A program made the translations under genes and the position numbers. Positions 49,586-58,990 of a DNA stretch of 64,000 nt are shown here, one piece after another. Origin of the DNA: Anaerolineae bacterium (GTDB taxonomy: Bacteria; Chloroflexota; Anaerolineae; Promineifilales; Promineifilaceae); contig JAHBVI010000013.1 of assembly GCA_019637635.1 (NCBI GenBank), positions 19,899 through 83,898 of the forward strand, in the 5' to 3' direction. How positions within the stretch are numbered: the stretch's first letter is position 1; each line of letters opens with the position of its first letter. The notes under the pieces were generated by a model, which saw only the letters and a list, made by a program, of their open reading frames with translations, was not told the origin of the DNA and ran no database searches.

Positions 49586-50437
49586 ATGCACGTCAAACTT
49601 TGGGGCACACGTGGTTCGTTGGCAACGCCAGACCCGGAAATGGCGCGGTATGGGGGGAATACGTCCTGCGTGGAAGTGCGCGGTGCGGCGGGCACGGTGT
49701 TGGTGTTGGATGCGGGGACGGGCATACGGCCGTTGGGCAACACCCTCAGCCACATCGCCCCACCCCTGAATATCCTCCTCACCCACCTGCACATGGATCA
49801 CATTTTGGGGTTGGGCTTTTTTGCTCCCATCTTCAACCCCAACATGGAAATACACATCTGGGGGCCGGCCAGCACCACGCTCAACCTCCTCTCACGCATC
49901 ACCCGTTACCTCTCGCCGCCCCTTTTCCCCATTCGCATCAACGAACTGCCCAGCCGCATCACCCTGCACGAAGTCCCCTGTCCCGCCTTTGACATTGGTG
50001 AATTTCACATTCAGACGATGCTCGTTTGTCATCCAGGGCCAACCGTCGGCTACCGCATCACCGAAAACTACCCACATGGCCCCACCTTCACCTATTTGCC
50101 CGACCACGAACCAGCATTGGGCGCCAAAAATTTTCCGCTGACGCCGCTGTGGACATCCGGTTATTCCCTGGCTGCCGGGGCCGATCTGCTCATTCACGAC
50201 TCGCAATATACCCATGACATGTACACGGCGCGCTACGTCGGTTGGGGGCACTCTTCCCTCACCGATGCCTTTAAGTTTGCTGCTTTAGCAGAGGTAAAGG
50301 AACTGGTAACGTTTCATTACGACCCGGCGCATAACGACGCCACCATAGACCGGATGATCGCCACAGCTGTGGCGGAGGCTGCGCCCGACTTCCCGGTTAC
50401 GCCTGGCCGCGAAGGCGCTGTTTTTTCGCTGGCCTGA
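49586..50437 (+). CDS. MBL-fold metallo-hydrolase
   Basis: 283 residues from ATG 49586 (MHVKLWGTRGSL), after GGAG in the repeat's end. The beginning KLWGTRGSLATPDPEMARYGGNTSC is typical of a RNase Z/cyclic phosphodiesterase-like MBL subgroup. Metal sites: LLTHLHMDHILGL near 70, HDSQYT near 200, GHSSLTDAF and TFHYDP near 250. It may cleave a phosphodiester; substrate unknown. It follows the PAS protein and may be functionally linked. Confidence 0.87.
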   Translation: MHVKLWGTRGSLATPDPEMARYGGNTSCVEVRGAAGTVLVLDAGTGIRPLGNTLSHIAPPLNILLTHLHMDHILGLGFFAPIFNPNMEIHIWGPASTTLNLLSRITRYLSPPLFPIRINELPSRITLHEVPCPAFDIGEFHIQTMLVCHPGPTVGYRITENYPHGPTFTYLPDHEPALGAKNFPLTPLWTSGYSLAAGADLLIHDSQYTHDMYTARYVGWGHSSLTDAFKFAALAEVKELVTFHYDPAHNDATIDRMIATAVAEAAPDFPVTPGREGAVFSLA

Positions 50438-50440
50438 TGA

Positions 50441-50482
50441 TGGAGAATCGAGATTGGGAGATTAACCAATCTCCCAATCCCT
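50441..50482. repeat. 7-nt-period inverted repeat (GATTGGGA type)
   Basis: GAATCGAGATTGGGAGATTAA faces CAATCTCCCAATC, between the MBL gene and the tRNA-Val terminator. Confidence 0.75.
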
Positions 50483-50498
50483 TCCCCCACTTGCCAAC

Positions 50499-50530
50499 AA
50501 AAAAAGAGCAACCCATACCTGAGTTGCTCT
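50499..50530 (-). terminator. Terminator of tRNA-Val
   Basis: On the minus strand AGAGCAAC/GTTGCTCT stem (8 bp, 10-nt loop) followed by a T7 tract. Stops the tRNA transcript just after its 3' end. Confidence 0.9.
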
Positions 50531-50534
50531 TCTG

Positions 50535-50611
<77 letters not shown>

Positions 50612-50634
50612 ACAGTGCGTATACAGCGGACGGC

Positions 50635-50663
50635 ATTATAACACTGTGCCTGCCACGTCGCAA
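50635..50663 (-). promoter_or_regulatory. Promoter of tRNA-Val
   Basis: On the minus strand TTGCGA (complement of 50658-50663) and perfect TATAAT (complement of 50635-50640) with a 17-nt spacer, 23 nt upstream of the tRNA. Confidence 0.7.
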
Positions 50664-50721
50664 ACAGATTTTCGTCCGGCCACTGTGTTGGGTATAATGC
50701 AAGCAGTCGAGAGTGAGTACA

Positions 50722-50755
50722 AGACCCTAAGGGTTTTCGGAAACCCTTAGGGTCT
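50722..50755. repeat. AGACCCTAAGGGTTT inverted repeat
   Basis: A 15-bp perfect stem with TCGG loop. Same arms as 60242-60274. It ends 15 nt before the epimerase ATG. Confidence 0.9.
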
Positions 50756-50770
50756 CAGCAGAAGAATAGG

Positions 50771-51859
50771 ATGGGAATGATGAAAGCATTTGTTACCGGC
50801 GGTTCTGGTTTTATTGGTCAACACGTGGTGCGTAAACTGGTGGCGCGTGGTTATGAGGTCCATGCCCTGGCGCGGTCGGAGCGGAGCACGGCCGTCGTCC
50901 GCAACTTAGGCGCTATCCCTGTACCCGGCGACATTACCGATACACTGTCTATGCGCGCCGCCATGGTCGGCAGCGATCTGGTGGTGCATATGGCCGCCTG
51001 GTATCACATTGGCGCGCCCAATTGGATGGAGGCGGAAGCCATCAATGTGGGCGGCACCAGCCGTGTGCTGCATCTGGCCGTAGAGCTAGGCATTCCCCGC
51101 ATTGTTTACGTCAGCACCGTTGCCGTTTTTGGTGATACCAAAGGGGAACTGGTGGACGAAACCTTTTTCCAGGGCGGCCCCTTCCTGACGGAGTATGACC
51201 GGACGAAATGGCTGGCGCATTACAAAGTGGCTGTACCTATGATTGAAGCCGGCGCGCCCATTATTATTGCTATGCCCGGTTTTGTTTACGGACCGGGCGA
51301 CTCTGGAATGGGCGGCCAGATGATGCGCACGTTTTACCGGGGTTTGCCGGCGCTGCCGGGGGCAGATACCACACTGACCTATGTGCATGTGGAAGATGCC
51401 GCCGAAGGGATTGTGTTGGCGGCCGAAAAAGGGCGGCTGGGCGAGAGTTATATCCTGGCCGGGCCGGCCATTCCGTTGGGGGAGATGGTAGATTTCTGGG
51501 CCAATTTGTTGGGGCGGCGGGCGCCGGCGCTGCGTATTCCAGGGGCGGCGCTACGGCCGTTGGCGCCTGTGATGGGCGCCGCCAGCAACATTGCCCCCAT
51601 ACCGGCCACTTTCAGCGAAGAGGCGACGCGCATCTTGGGCGTCACCTACATGGCTCGTTCTGACAAGGCGCGGGCGGAGTTGGGCTGGAAAACACGGCCG
51701 TTACAAACCGGCATGTTAGAAACGTTCAAATGGATTGAAGCGACCGAACCACCCCCGGCGCCGGCCCGCACCCGCGAAAAACAGGTGGCGGCGCTGGTGT
51801 TGTTGGGTACGGCCGTGGTGTTGCTGCTGTGGTTGATGGGCAGGAGACGCAAGGGATAA
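50771..51859 (+). CDS. NAD-dependent epimerase/dehydratase with C-terminal membrane helix
   Basis: 362 residues; the start at ATG 50771 is one of three close methionines (MGMMKAFVTGG). Rossmann GGSGFIGQHVVRKLVARG at the start and the active-site lysine in EYDRTKWLAHYKV near 140, where the YxxxK is TEYDRTK. A single C-terminal helix VAALVLLGTAVVLLLWLMGRRRKG anchors it to the membrane, which is unusual for the family. It may act on a lipid-linked sugar or sterol-like substrate. It is preceded by a strong hairpin. Confidence 0.85.
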   Translation: MGMMKAFVTGGSGFIGQHVVRKLVARGYEVHALARSERSTAVVRNLGAIPVPGDITDTLSMRAAMVGSDLVVHMAAWYHIGAPNWMEAEAINVGGTSRVLHLAVELGIPRIVYVSTVAVFGDTKGELVDETFFQGGPFLTEYDRTKWLAHYKVAVPMIEAGAPIIIAMPGFVYGPGDSGMGGQMMRTFYRGLPALPGADTTLTYVHVEDAAEGIVLAAEKGRLGESYILAGPAIPLGEMVDFWANLLGRRAPALRIPGAALRPLAPVMGAASNIAPIPATFSEEATRILGVTYMARSDKARAELGWKTRPLQTGMLETFKWIEATEPPPAPARTREKQVAALVLLGTAVVLLLWLMGRRRKG

Positions 51860-51921
51860 AAAATCGTGAGCAGCGCCAAAAGCGCCGCGTATGGCAACGG
51901 ATTATCCCCATAGTGGGGAGA

Positions 51922-51955
51922 TAAAAAAAGCCGATAATCAATAGATTACCGGCTT
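51922..51955 (-). terminator. Terminator of the 48-residue membrane protein gene
   Basis: On the minus strand, GAAGCCGGTAATC and GATTATCGGCTT form a 12-bp stem with T7 tail. Confidence 0.85.
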
Positions 51956-51988
51956 CTGTGTTTATTTGAGTTGTATTGGTGATGGGGT

Positions 51989-52135
51989 TTAGAATGGAGT
52001 CTGTCGGTTAGCAAGCTGACGGCGACGCTGTGCATGTGCCAGGGCCAACGCTTTTGCCTGTTCCCGCTGCCGATGTTTGCGTACTGCCAAAAAAACCATT
52101 CCCGATAACATTGTGCTTGCCAACAGAACTATCAT
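51989..52135 (-). CDS. 48-residue membrane protein, single helix and basic tail
   Basis: The ATG at 52133-52135 is chosen because GAGGGG lies 7 nt upstream; an ATG two codons earlier is also possible. MIVLLASTMLSGMVFLAV is one membrane helix, followed by a basic tail RKHRQREQAKALALAHAQRR. No family recognised. Own terminator downstream supports a real transcript. Confidence 0.6.
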   Translation of the reverse strand: MIVLLASTMLSGMVFLAVRKHRQREQAKALALAHAQRRRQLANRQTPF

Positions 52136-52338
52136 ATCCATACCCCTCTTGCATTGAGTTTGAAAATAGATGACCACTACAATAATGCTTTTTCTCTAAA
52201 ATTTCAAGCCCTTTTTATAGGACTTTGTTCTCTAACTTTATCCTATTTTGTGGGCAATTGGCAGGTATACACTGATTTCTAATCTACGAGGTGTGATCCG
52301 TGACCCGTAAGCCGAAGCCCGAAGTCGGGCTTCGGACC
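52136..52338. other. Intergenic region
   Basis: 203 nt between two minus-strand genes. It holds the probable promoter of the 48-residue protein gene (TTGAAA-N17-TATTGT on the minus strand, weak) and a hairpin (GAAGCCCGA-AG-TCGGGCTTC) at about 52315-52335 with CGTGACCCGTAA repeat units before it. No further gene seen. Confidence 0.5.
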
Positions 52339-53496
<1,158 letters not shown>

Positions 53497-53576
53497 GATT
53501 GTCTCCTTACAAATAATTGTTTGAATGGGATGACGAATGTTGGGGAAATTATAGAGGGGTGGGTTGCTAATGGGCA

Positions 53577-53639
53577 AGTGCCAGGCACAGGGCAAAACCA
53601 TCCAGATAAACCGATGCCTTATGCCCTGTGCCTGGCACT
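53577..53639. repeat. AGTGCCAGGC-type inverted repeat
   Basis: AGTGCCAGGCACAGGGC and GCCCTGTGCCTGGCACT at the ends of a 63-nt element. Third copy of this family, between GCS2 and pepA. Confidence 0.9.
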
Positions 53640-53643
53640 GTGT

Positions 53644-55137
53644 TTACCAATTTCGCAAAAATTCCACCAGCAGGCGGACGCCAAAGCCAGTGCCGCCGCG
53701 TGGAATGTAGCTGTTGTCTTTCTCCGCCAGCGCCATGCCGGCAATATCCAGATGCACCCAGGGATAGTCGGTAAACTCTTTCAGGAACATGGCCGATGTG
53801 CCCACGCCGCCAAAACGGCCACCGCTGTTCAATATATCGGCTACGTCAGAGTCAATCGCTTTGCGGTATTCCGGAAACAGAGGCAAAGGCCAGACGCGCT
53901 CATGCACGGCCGTGCCTGCCGCCAATAGCTTATCACGCAGCCCATCATCAGTGCTAAACATGCCCGCCGCAGTGCCTGACCCCAAGGCCACCACACAAGC
54001 GCCGGTCAACGTAGCCAGGTCAATGACCGCTTTGGGGTTGTAACGGCCGGCGTAGACTAACCCATCGGCCAGCACCATGCGCCCTTCGGCGTCCGTGTTG
54101 ATAATTTCGATGGTCTTGCCATTGCTGGCGGTGATGATGTCCGCCGGGCGGTAAGCGTTGGCGTCGGGCATGTTTTCCGTGCAAGGGGTGATGCCAATGA
54201 CGCGCAGGGGCAAATTGAGCGCGCCCACCACTTTCATAGCCCCCAACACGGCCGCCGCCCCGCCCATGTCTGACTTCATATCCCCCATGCGTTCGGCCGG
54301 TTTAATGGAGATACCGCCGGTATCAAAGGTGATACCTTTGCCCACCAGGACGATGGTGTCCAGGTCTTCGCGGTTGCCGTTGTGTTCCAGGACGATGAAC
54401 TTGGGCTTTTCGCCCGCGCCCTGGGCCACCGCCAGAAAGGCGCCCATATTGTGCTCTTTGGCCCATTTACGGCCGCCGACGGTGATGCGCATTCCGTGTG
54501 TGGCGGCGATGATGTGGGCGGTTTCAGCCATTTTGGTAGGGGTGACGACGTTGGGCGGCTGGTTGACCAGGTTACGGGCTAGAATGACGCCATCGCTGAT
54601 GGCTACGGCCGTGTCCACCCCCTGCTCAATTGCCTTGACCTTCTTTTTGTCAAACTCCACCACCGTCAACGAATCAATTTCATGGGGTGCGTCTTCTCGC
54701 TGTTTGGGGGCGTCATACTGGTAAGCGGCCAATAACGAACCTTCGGCCGTAGCCTGGGCTGCGGCCTGCGCCTCCAGCCCGGCCACGCCCGCCCCATGCA
54801 CAATGGTAGCCACGTGCTGCGCCTTTAGGTCACGGGCGCGTTTCAGTCCCGCCGCCGCCGCCTTGCGCACCCCCTCTAAATCAAACTCGCCCCGCTTGCC
54901 CAGCCCCACCACCAACACCCGTTTGGCCGGTATTGTGCCACGCGGGTAAAGAACGCCCACTTCACCCACCTTGCCGGTCAGGTCGCCATGCACGATCAAC
55001 TCGCTAATCGCGCCATTTAAGGCGGTATCTACGGCCCCAGTGGCCCCGGCCGGTGTGGTCACATCATCAAACAAATTGACAATGAGGGTATCAGCCGTAC
55101 TCTCCTGAATGTTGCCCTGCACTACTTGGATCTTCAT
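53644..55137 (-). CDS. pepA: Leucyl aminopeptidase (M17 family)
   Basis: 497 residues, usual length, with CAGGAGC ahead of the ATG at 55135-55137. The catalytic C-terminal domain has KGITFDTGGISIKPAERMGD, the Zn-binding set in SDMGGAAAVLGAM, and the signature NTDAEGRMVLADGL near 340. The N-terminal domain starts MKIQVVQGNIQES. It removes N-terminal residues from peptides in the cytosol. Monocistronic by its spacing. Confidence 0.95.
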   Translation of the reverse strand: MKIQVVQGNIQESTADTLIVNLFDDVTTPAGATGAVDTALNGAISELIVHGDLTGKVGEVGVLYPRGTIPAKRVLVVGLGKRGEFDLEGVRKAAAAGLKRARDLKAQHVATIVHGAGVAGLEAQAAAQATAEGSLLAAYQYDAPKQREDAPHEIDSLTVVEFDKKKVKAIEQGVDTAVAISDGVILARNLVNQPPNVVTPTKMAETAHIIAATHGMRITVGGRKWAKEHNMGAFLAVAQGAGEKPKFIVLEHNGNREDLDTIVLVGKGITFDTGGISIKPAERMGDMKSDMGGAAAVLGAMKVVGALNLPLRVIGITPCTENMPDANAYRPADIITASNGKTIEIINTDAEGRMVLADGLVYAGRYNPKAVIDLATLTGACVVALGSGTAAGMFSTDDGLRDKLLAAGTAVHERVWPLPLFPEYRKAIDSDVADILNSGGRFGGVGTSAMFLKEFTDYPWVHLDIAGMALAEKDNSYIPRGGTGFGVRLLVEFLRNW

Positions 55138-55307
55138 AGGTTGCTCCTGAAAAAGTTTTAATCGGACGCGGATGAACGCGAATTTTTAAGATTTTCGGGG
55201 ATTCCTCATTTCATTTGAAATGATATATTGCCCTAAACTTATGTTGTTGCTGGCCGATTATATCACGTCAGGCTAGACAACGGTCTAATCTTTGTTATGC
55301 TTCCCAT
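55138..55307. other. Intergenic region upstream of pepA and epimerase
   Basis: AT-rich stretch with CATTTCA-TT-TGAAATG palindrome (about 55207-55222), an ATCGGACGCGGATGAACGCG motif and possible divergent promoters. No gene seen. Confidence 0.45.
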
Positions 55308-55384
55308 TTACCGGTCATCGGTAATCCGTAAACGGTAATCGGACTTCGGGCTTCGGATTACGGTTCACGGCTCACGGGTTACGA
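55308..55384. repeat. 7-nt-period inverted repeat (CGGTAAT/CGGATTACGG type)
   Basis: CCGGTCATCGGTAATCCGTAAACGG units face CGGATTACGGTTCACGG units, ending 15 nt before the epimerase ATG. Confidence 0.8.
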
Positions 55385-55399
55385 ACAAAGAGGTGCAAT

Positions 55400-56395
55400 A
55401 TGAAACTACTGATCATCGGCGGTACGCGCTTTTTAGGGCGGGCGATTGTGCAGGCGGCGCTGGCGGCCGGGCACGAGGTGACGCTGTTTAACCGGGGGCA
55501 GAGCAACCCCGGCCTGTATGCCAACCTGGAAACGCTGGCGGGGGATCGGGATGGTGGATTGGGGGCGCTGCACGGCCGTGCCTGGGACGCCGTCATTGAT
55601 ACCTGTGGTTACGTGCCCCGGCTGGTGCGTGACGCCGCCATGCTGCTGGCCGACCGGGTGGAACTGTACACCTTCATCTCCTCCATTTCCGTCTATGCCG
55701 ATCCTTCCCAGGCGGGCATTGATGAGGATTCGCCGTTGGGCACAATGGCCGACGAGACGGTGGAAACGGTAGACGGGGACACTTACGGCCCGCTCAAGGT
55801 GCTGTGTGAAAAAGCGGCGACGGACAGTATGCACGGCCGTGCCCTTATCGTCCGTGCCGGTTTGATCGTAGGGCCGCATGATTTGTCTGACCGTTTCACC
55901 TATTGGCCGTGCCGGGTGGCGCGGGGCGGGGAAGTGCTATCACCCGGCGACCCCGATGCGCCGGTGCAGTTCATTGATGTGCGCGATATTGCCGCCTGGA
56001 CGGTGCAGGCCACTGAAAAACGGCTGACCGGCGCTTACAACGTTACCGGTCCCAACGAACCGGTGACGATGAGCCAGGTTTTGCACGCCTGCAAAGAGAT
56101 CAGCGGCAGCGACGCTACCTTCACCTGGGTCAGCGAAGCCTTTTTAGAAGCCAATGAGGTGGCAGCGTATACGGAGATGCCGTTGTGGGTGCCCGCCGCT
56201 TATGCCGGGTTTGACACGGTGAACTGCCAGAAAGCAATAGGGGCGGGGTTGATAACACGGCCGTTACCCGCTACCATCCGCGATACACTGGACTGGGCAG
56301 ACGGCCGTGCCCCCGACTACCAATGGCGCAACGGCATGAAACCCGAACGCGAAGCCGATCTGCTGGCCCGGTGGGCGGTAATCCGTAATCGGTAA
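55400..56395 (+). CDS. NAD-dependent epimerase/reductase (extended SDR)
   Basis: 331 residues with AAAGAGG ahead of ATG 55400. Motif LIIGGTRFLGRAIVQAAL at the start, FISSISVYADPS near 95 and YxxxK as DTYGPLKVLCEKAA near 133. The pattern IDTCGYVPRLVRDAAMLL resembles the chloroplast RNA-binding-like/isoflavone reductase branch of extended SDRs. Substrate uncertain. The last residues and stop run into a repeat. It is upstream of the carbamate kinase gene. Confidence 0.85.
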   Translation: MKLLIIGGTRFLGRAIVQAALAAGHEVTLFNRGQSNPGLYANLETLAGDRDGGLGALHGRAWDAVIDTCGYVPRLVRDAAMLLADRVELYTFISSISVYADPSQAGIDEDSPLGTMADETVETVDGDTYGPLKVLCEKAATDSMHGRALIVRAGLIVGPHDLSDRFTYWPCRVARGGEVLSPGDPDAPVQFIDVRDIAAWTVQATEKRLTGAYNVTGPNEPVTMSQVLHACKEISGSDATFTWVSEAFLEANEVAAYTEMPLWVPAAYAGFDTVNCQKAIGAGLITRPLPATIRDTLDWADGRAPDYQWRNGMKPEREADLLARWAVIRNR

Positions 56396-56495
56396 TCGGT
56401 AATCGGTAATCCGACCTACCTGACACCTGACACCTGACACCTAAACACCTGACACCTAAACACCTGACACCTAAACACCTGACACCTAAACACCC
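56385..56495. repeat. Tandem repeat with 7/15-nt period (CTGACACCTAAACAC)
   Basis: CGGTAAT units (56385-56415) give way to CCTGACA units and then four 15-nt copies of CTGACACCTAAACAC up to 56495. It lies 13 nt before the carbamate kinase start. Confidence 0.9.
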
Positions 56496-56508
56496 CTCTG
56501 GAGATCCC

Positions 56509-57471
56509 ATGTCCCGAACCGCCCTCGTCGCCATTGGCGGCAACTCGCTTATTACCGATAACAAACACCCCGACGTGCCCCACCAGTGGGACGCCGTGCG
56601 TGAAACGTGCCGCCATCTGGCCGACATGGTTGAAGCCGGCTGGCGGCTGGTCATCACCCATGGCAACGGCCCCCAGGTGGGCTACATCCTGCGCCGCAAC
56701 GAATTGGCCGCCCACGAAGTCCACACCACCCCGCTCGACCTCATCGTCGCCGATACGCAGGGCGCAATTGGCTACATGCTGCAACAGGCGTTACGCAACG
56801 AACTGCACAGCCGGGGCATGCGCCGTCCCGTCGTCTCCGTTGTCACCCAGGTATTGGTAGACCGGGACGATCCCGCCTTTGCCCATCCCACTAAACCCAT
56901 CGGCAGCTTTATGAGCGAGGCCGACGCCCGTAAATTTGAGGCCGAAGGCTGGCAGGTGGTGGAAGACGCCGGGCGCGGCTGGCGGCGCGTGGTCGCTTCA
57001 CCGCAGCCGCTCCAGATCATTGAGGAAGATGCCATCAGCCGTTTGTTACAATCCGGCTCCATTGTCGTGGCTGTCGGCGGCGGCGGCATCCCGGTGGTGC
57101 ATAATCCCCGCGGTGAACTGCGTGAACTGAGCGGTGTGTTTGCCGTCATTGATAAAGACCGCGCCAGCGCCATCCTGGCAAAGCAGTTACAGGTAGACCT
57201 GTTCCTTATCTCCACCGGCGTGGAGCAAGTGGCCGTTCATTTTAATACGCCCCAACAGCGCAATTTGGACCATGTGACGCCTGCCGAACTACGGCAATTT
57301 ATGGAGGAAAATCACTTCCCCCCTGGCAGTATGAAACCTAAAATTGAAGCCGTGTTGTCTTATCTGGACGGCGGCGGTAAAACAGCCCTCATCACCAATC
57401 CACCCAATATCGCCCGCGCTTTGAAGCGGGAGACGGGGACGTGGATTGAATCAGTGAGCGGTAAGCAGTAA
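56509..57471 (+). CDS. arcC: Carbamate kinase
   Basis: 320 residues with CTGGAG ahead of ATG 56509. Signature VAIGGNSL near the start, VITHGNGPQVGYILRRNEL near 47, and VVAVGGGGIPVV near 185; YLDGGGKTALITNP near the end. It makes ATP from carbamoyl phosphate or the reverse in arginine/purine fermentation. No arginine deiminase or transcarbamylase is adjacent. Its TAA overlaps the ATG of the next gene by one base. Confidence 0.95.
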   Translation: MSRTALVAIGGNSLITDNKHPDVPHQWDAVRETCRHLADMVEAGWRLVITHGNGPQVGYILRRNELAAHEVHTTPLDLIVADTQGAIGYMLQQALRNELHSRGMRRPVVSVVTQVLVDRDDPAFAHPTKPIGSFMSEADARKFEAEGWQVVEDAGRGWRRVVASPQPLQIIEEDAISRLLQSGSIVVAVGGGGIPVVHNPRGELRELSGVFAVIDKDRASAILAKQLQVDLFLISTGVEQVAVHFNTPQQRNLDHVTPAELRQFMEENHFPPGSMKPKIEAVLSYLDGGGKTALITNPPNIARALKRETGTWIESVSGKQ

Positions 57472-58727
57472 TGAATCCAATTTTCACCATATTCAACCTC
57501 TTTGCCCTGCTCTACATCTTCCGTGGGGTGCAGATTGTCTGGCAGATTGTGCGCCAGTGGGGTCTGCTATTGCAAGAGCCGTTGACCCGCGCCAAGAAGT
57601 GGTTGGGCGATCAGGCGGCGTTTTTTGTGGCCGTGCCGCCCTCAGTAGCATTGCACGAGCTGTTTCACGCGCTGGCTACCTGGCTGGTAGGTGGGCAAAT
57701 TGTGGACTTTGGGTATGGCGGCTTTTGGGGGTATGTGGTGCCGGTGGGGGATTTTACCCCGGCGCAGAACTGGTTCATCGCTATTGCCGGAACGCTGGCG
57801 AATCTGATTTTTGGCGCGGTGTTGTGGCTGGCGCTGCGCCATCATCGCGCCAGCAGTTTTCGCTATTTTGGGCTGCGGGCATTCCGCTTCCAGTTGTATT
57901 TTGCCCTGATCTATTACCCCATCTTTACCCTTTTTATCCCCAACATTAGCGACTGGCGGATCATTTATGATTTTTCGGCAACGCCGATGTTGAGTGCAGT
58001 CACGGCCGTGCTGCACATTGGCACCCTCGTCATCTTCTACCGCGCCGACCGGGCCGGCTGGTTTGAAATGGCCGGTTTTGAAACAGTGGACGAGCAGGCC
58101 GCTTTTGAGGCGTTGGCCCAGCAGGCCGCCCAAAACCCGCAAGACCGGCAGTTGATCATGCCCGTCATTGACGGGCTGCGGCGCGGCGGCGCCGAACACA
58201 GAGCTACCCATGAATTAGAGCAATATCTACTATCCCACCCGGAAGATGGCGACGCCACCGCTTTGCTGGCGGCCTTAGAGGCGGGCAAGAACAATCACGT
58301 TTCTGCCAAAAGCAAGGCAAACGCCGAAAAGGCGCTTCAGTTGGGCATCCAGAATCCGCGGCAAGAAGCGGCAGCCTGGCGCATTTTGGGTGAATATGCC
58401 CTGGAGCGGAATCAATACCCGACGGCCGTGAACCATTTCAGCCAGGGGATTTCCGTGTTAAACAATCAGCCCGCCGACGATTTTGGGCGCCGAGATTACC
58501 AAAATTATCAGGCGTACCTCTACCACCAGCGCAGCCTGGCTTACCGCCGCCAGAGCCAATATGACCAGGCATACCAGGACATGACCCAGGCGGTGCAGCT
58601 TTCGCAGCAGGCAGGGCAGGAAAAACAAACGGCCGTTTACCAGCATGAATGTCACATTATCGAGCAGCAGGCGGGACGGCCGTTGGGCAATTCCTACAAT
58701 CCCCACGCTGGCAAGGATGTGGTATGA
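57471..58727 (+). CDS. Membrane metallopeptidase-like protein (HExxH) with TPR-like C-terminus
   Basis: 418 residues, starting on the last base of arcC. Five or so membrane helices in the first 215 residues, with HELFHALATWL (HExxH) near 62 and a second conserved face NWFIAIAGTLANLIFG near 105, as in M50-like site-2 protease relatives. The cytosolic C-terminal 200 residues are TPR-like (ALERNQYPTAVNHFSQG; RRQSQYDQAYQDMTQAV). Overlap with arcC suggests translational coupling. Substrate unknown; a membrane protease whose activity is tied to a bound partner is a reasonable guess. Confidence 0.75.
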   Translation: MNPIFTIFNLFALLYIFRGVQIVWQIVRQWGLLLQEPLTRAKKWLGDQAAFFVAVPPSVALHELFHALATWLVGGQIVDFGYGGFWGYVVPVGDFTPAQNWFIAIAGTLANLIFGAVLWLALRHHRASSFRYFGLRAFRFQLYFALIYYPIFTLFIPNISDWRIIYDFSATPMLSAVTAVLHIGTLVIFYRADRAGWFEMAGFETVDEQAAFEALAQQAAQNPQDRQLIMPVIDGLRRGGAEHRATHELEQYLLSHPEDGDATALLAALEAGKNNHVSAKSKANAEKALQLGIQNPRQEAAAWRILGEYALERNQYPTAVNHFSQGISVLNNQPADDFGRRDYQNYQAYLYHQRSLAYRRQSQYDQAYQDMTQAVQLSQQAGQEKQTAVYQHECHIIEQQAGRPLGNSYNPHAGKDVV

Positions 58728-58735
58728 TCCGGCCT

Positions 58736-58832
58736 TGTTAGTAATCCGTAATCCGTAATCGGTGATCGGTAAACGAGTTGTGGGGTATGAGGAAGGCTGA
58801 AAATTCATAATTCATCCTTCATAATTCATAAT
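58736..58832. repeat. 7-nt-period repeat and AATTCATAATTCAT inverted repeat
   Basis: GTAATCCGTAATCCGTAATCGG units (58736-58775), then AATTCATAATTCATCC facing TTCATAATTCATAATT (58801-58832). Upstream of the BMP operon. Confidence 0.75.
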
Positions 58833-58851
58833 TTCAAGAGGAGGTGAGTGG

Positions 58852-58875
58852 ATGAGGAGAAGTAGTCCAGTTTAA
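58852..58875 (+). CDS. Possible 7-codon leader peptide
   Basis: ATG 58852 encodes MRRSSPV then TAA. AGGAGGTGA (58839-58847), a perfect match to the 16S anti-Shine-Dalgarno, lies 4 nt before it. It is too strong to be ignored but could also be part of an RNA structure. It may control the BMP operon by attenuation, 115 nt upstream of the lipoprotein gene. A hairpin GCGATTT/AAATCGC at about 58927-58943 follows. Confidence 0.35.
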   Translation: MRRSSPV

Positions 58876-58990
58876 TTGTTCTACCCCCGTTTTTTCCAAA
58901 ACTACCTGGGCGCTGGCCTTGTCGTGCGATTTGGAAAATCGCGCCACGCCGAAACGCCAACGCCCTGACCAAAATAGAGGAGAGAATATA

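Noticed and set aside
58838..58990. Known purine or guanidine riboswitch upstream of the BMP operon
   Set aside because: I looked for conserved loops of these classes and could not match them; only an unnamed hairpin and the short leader ORF are supported.
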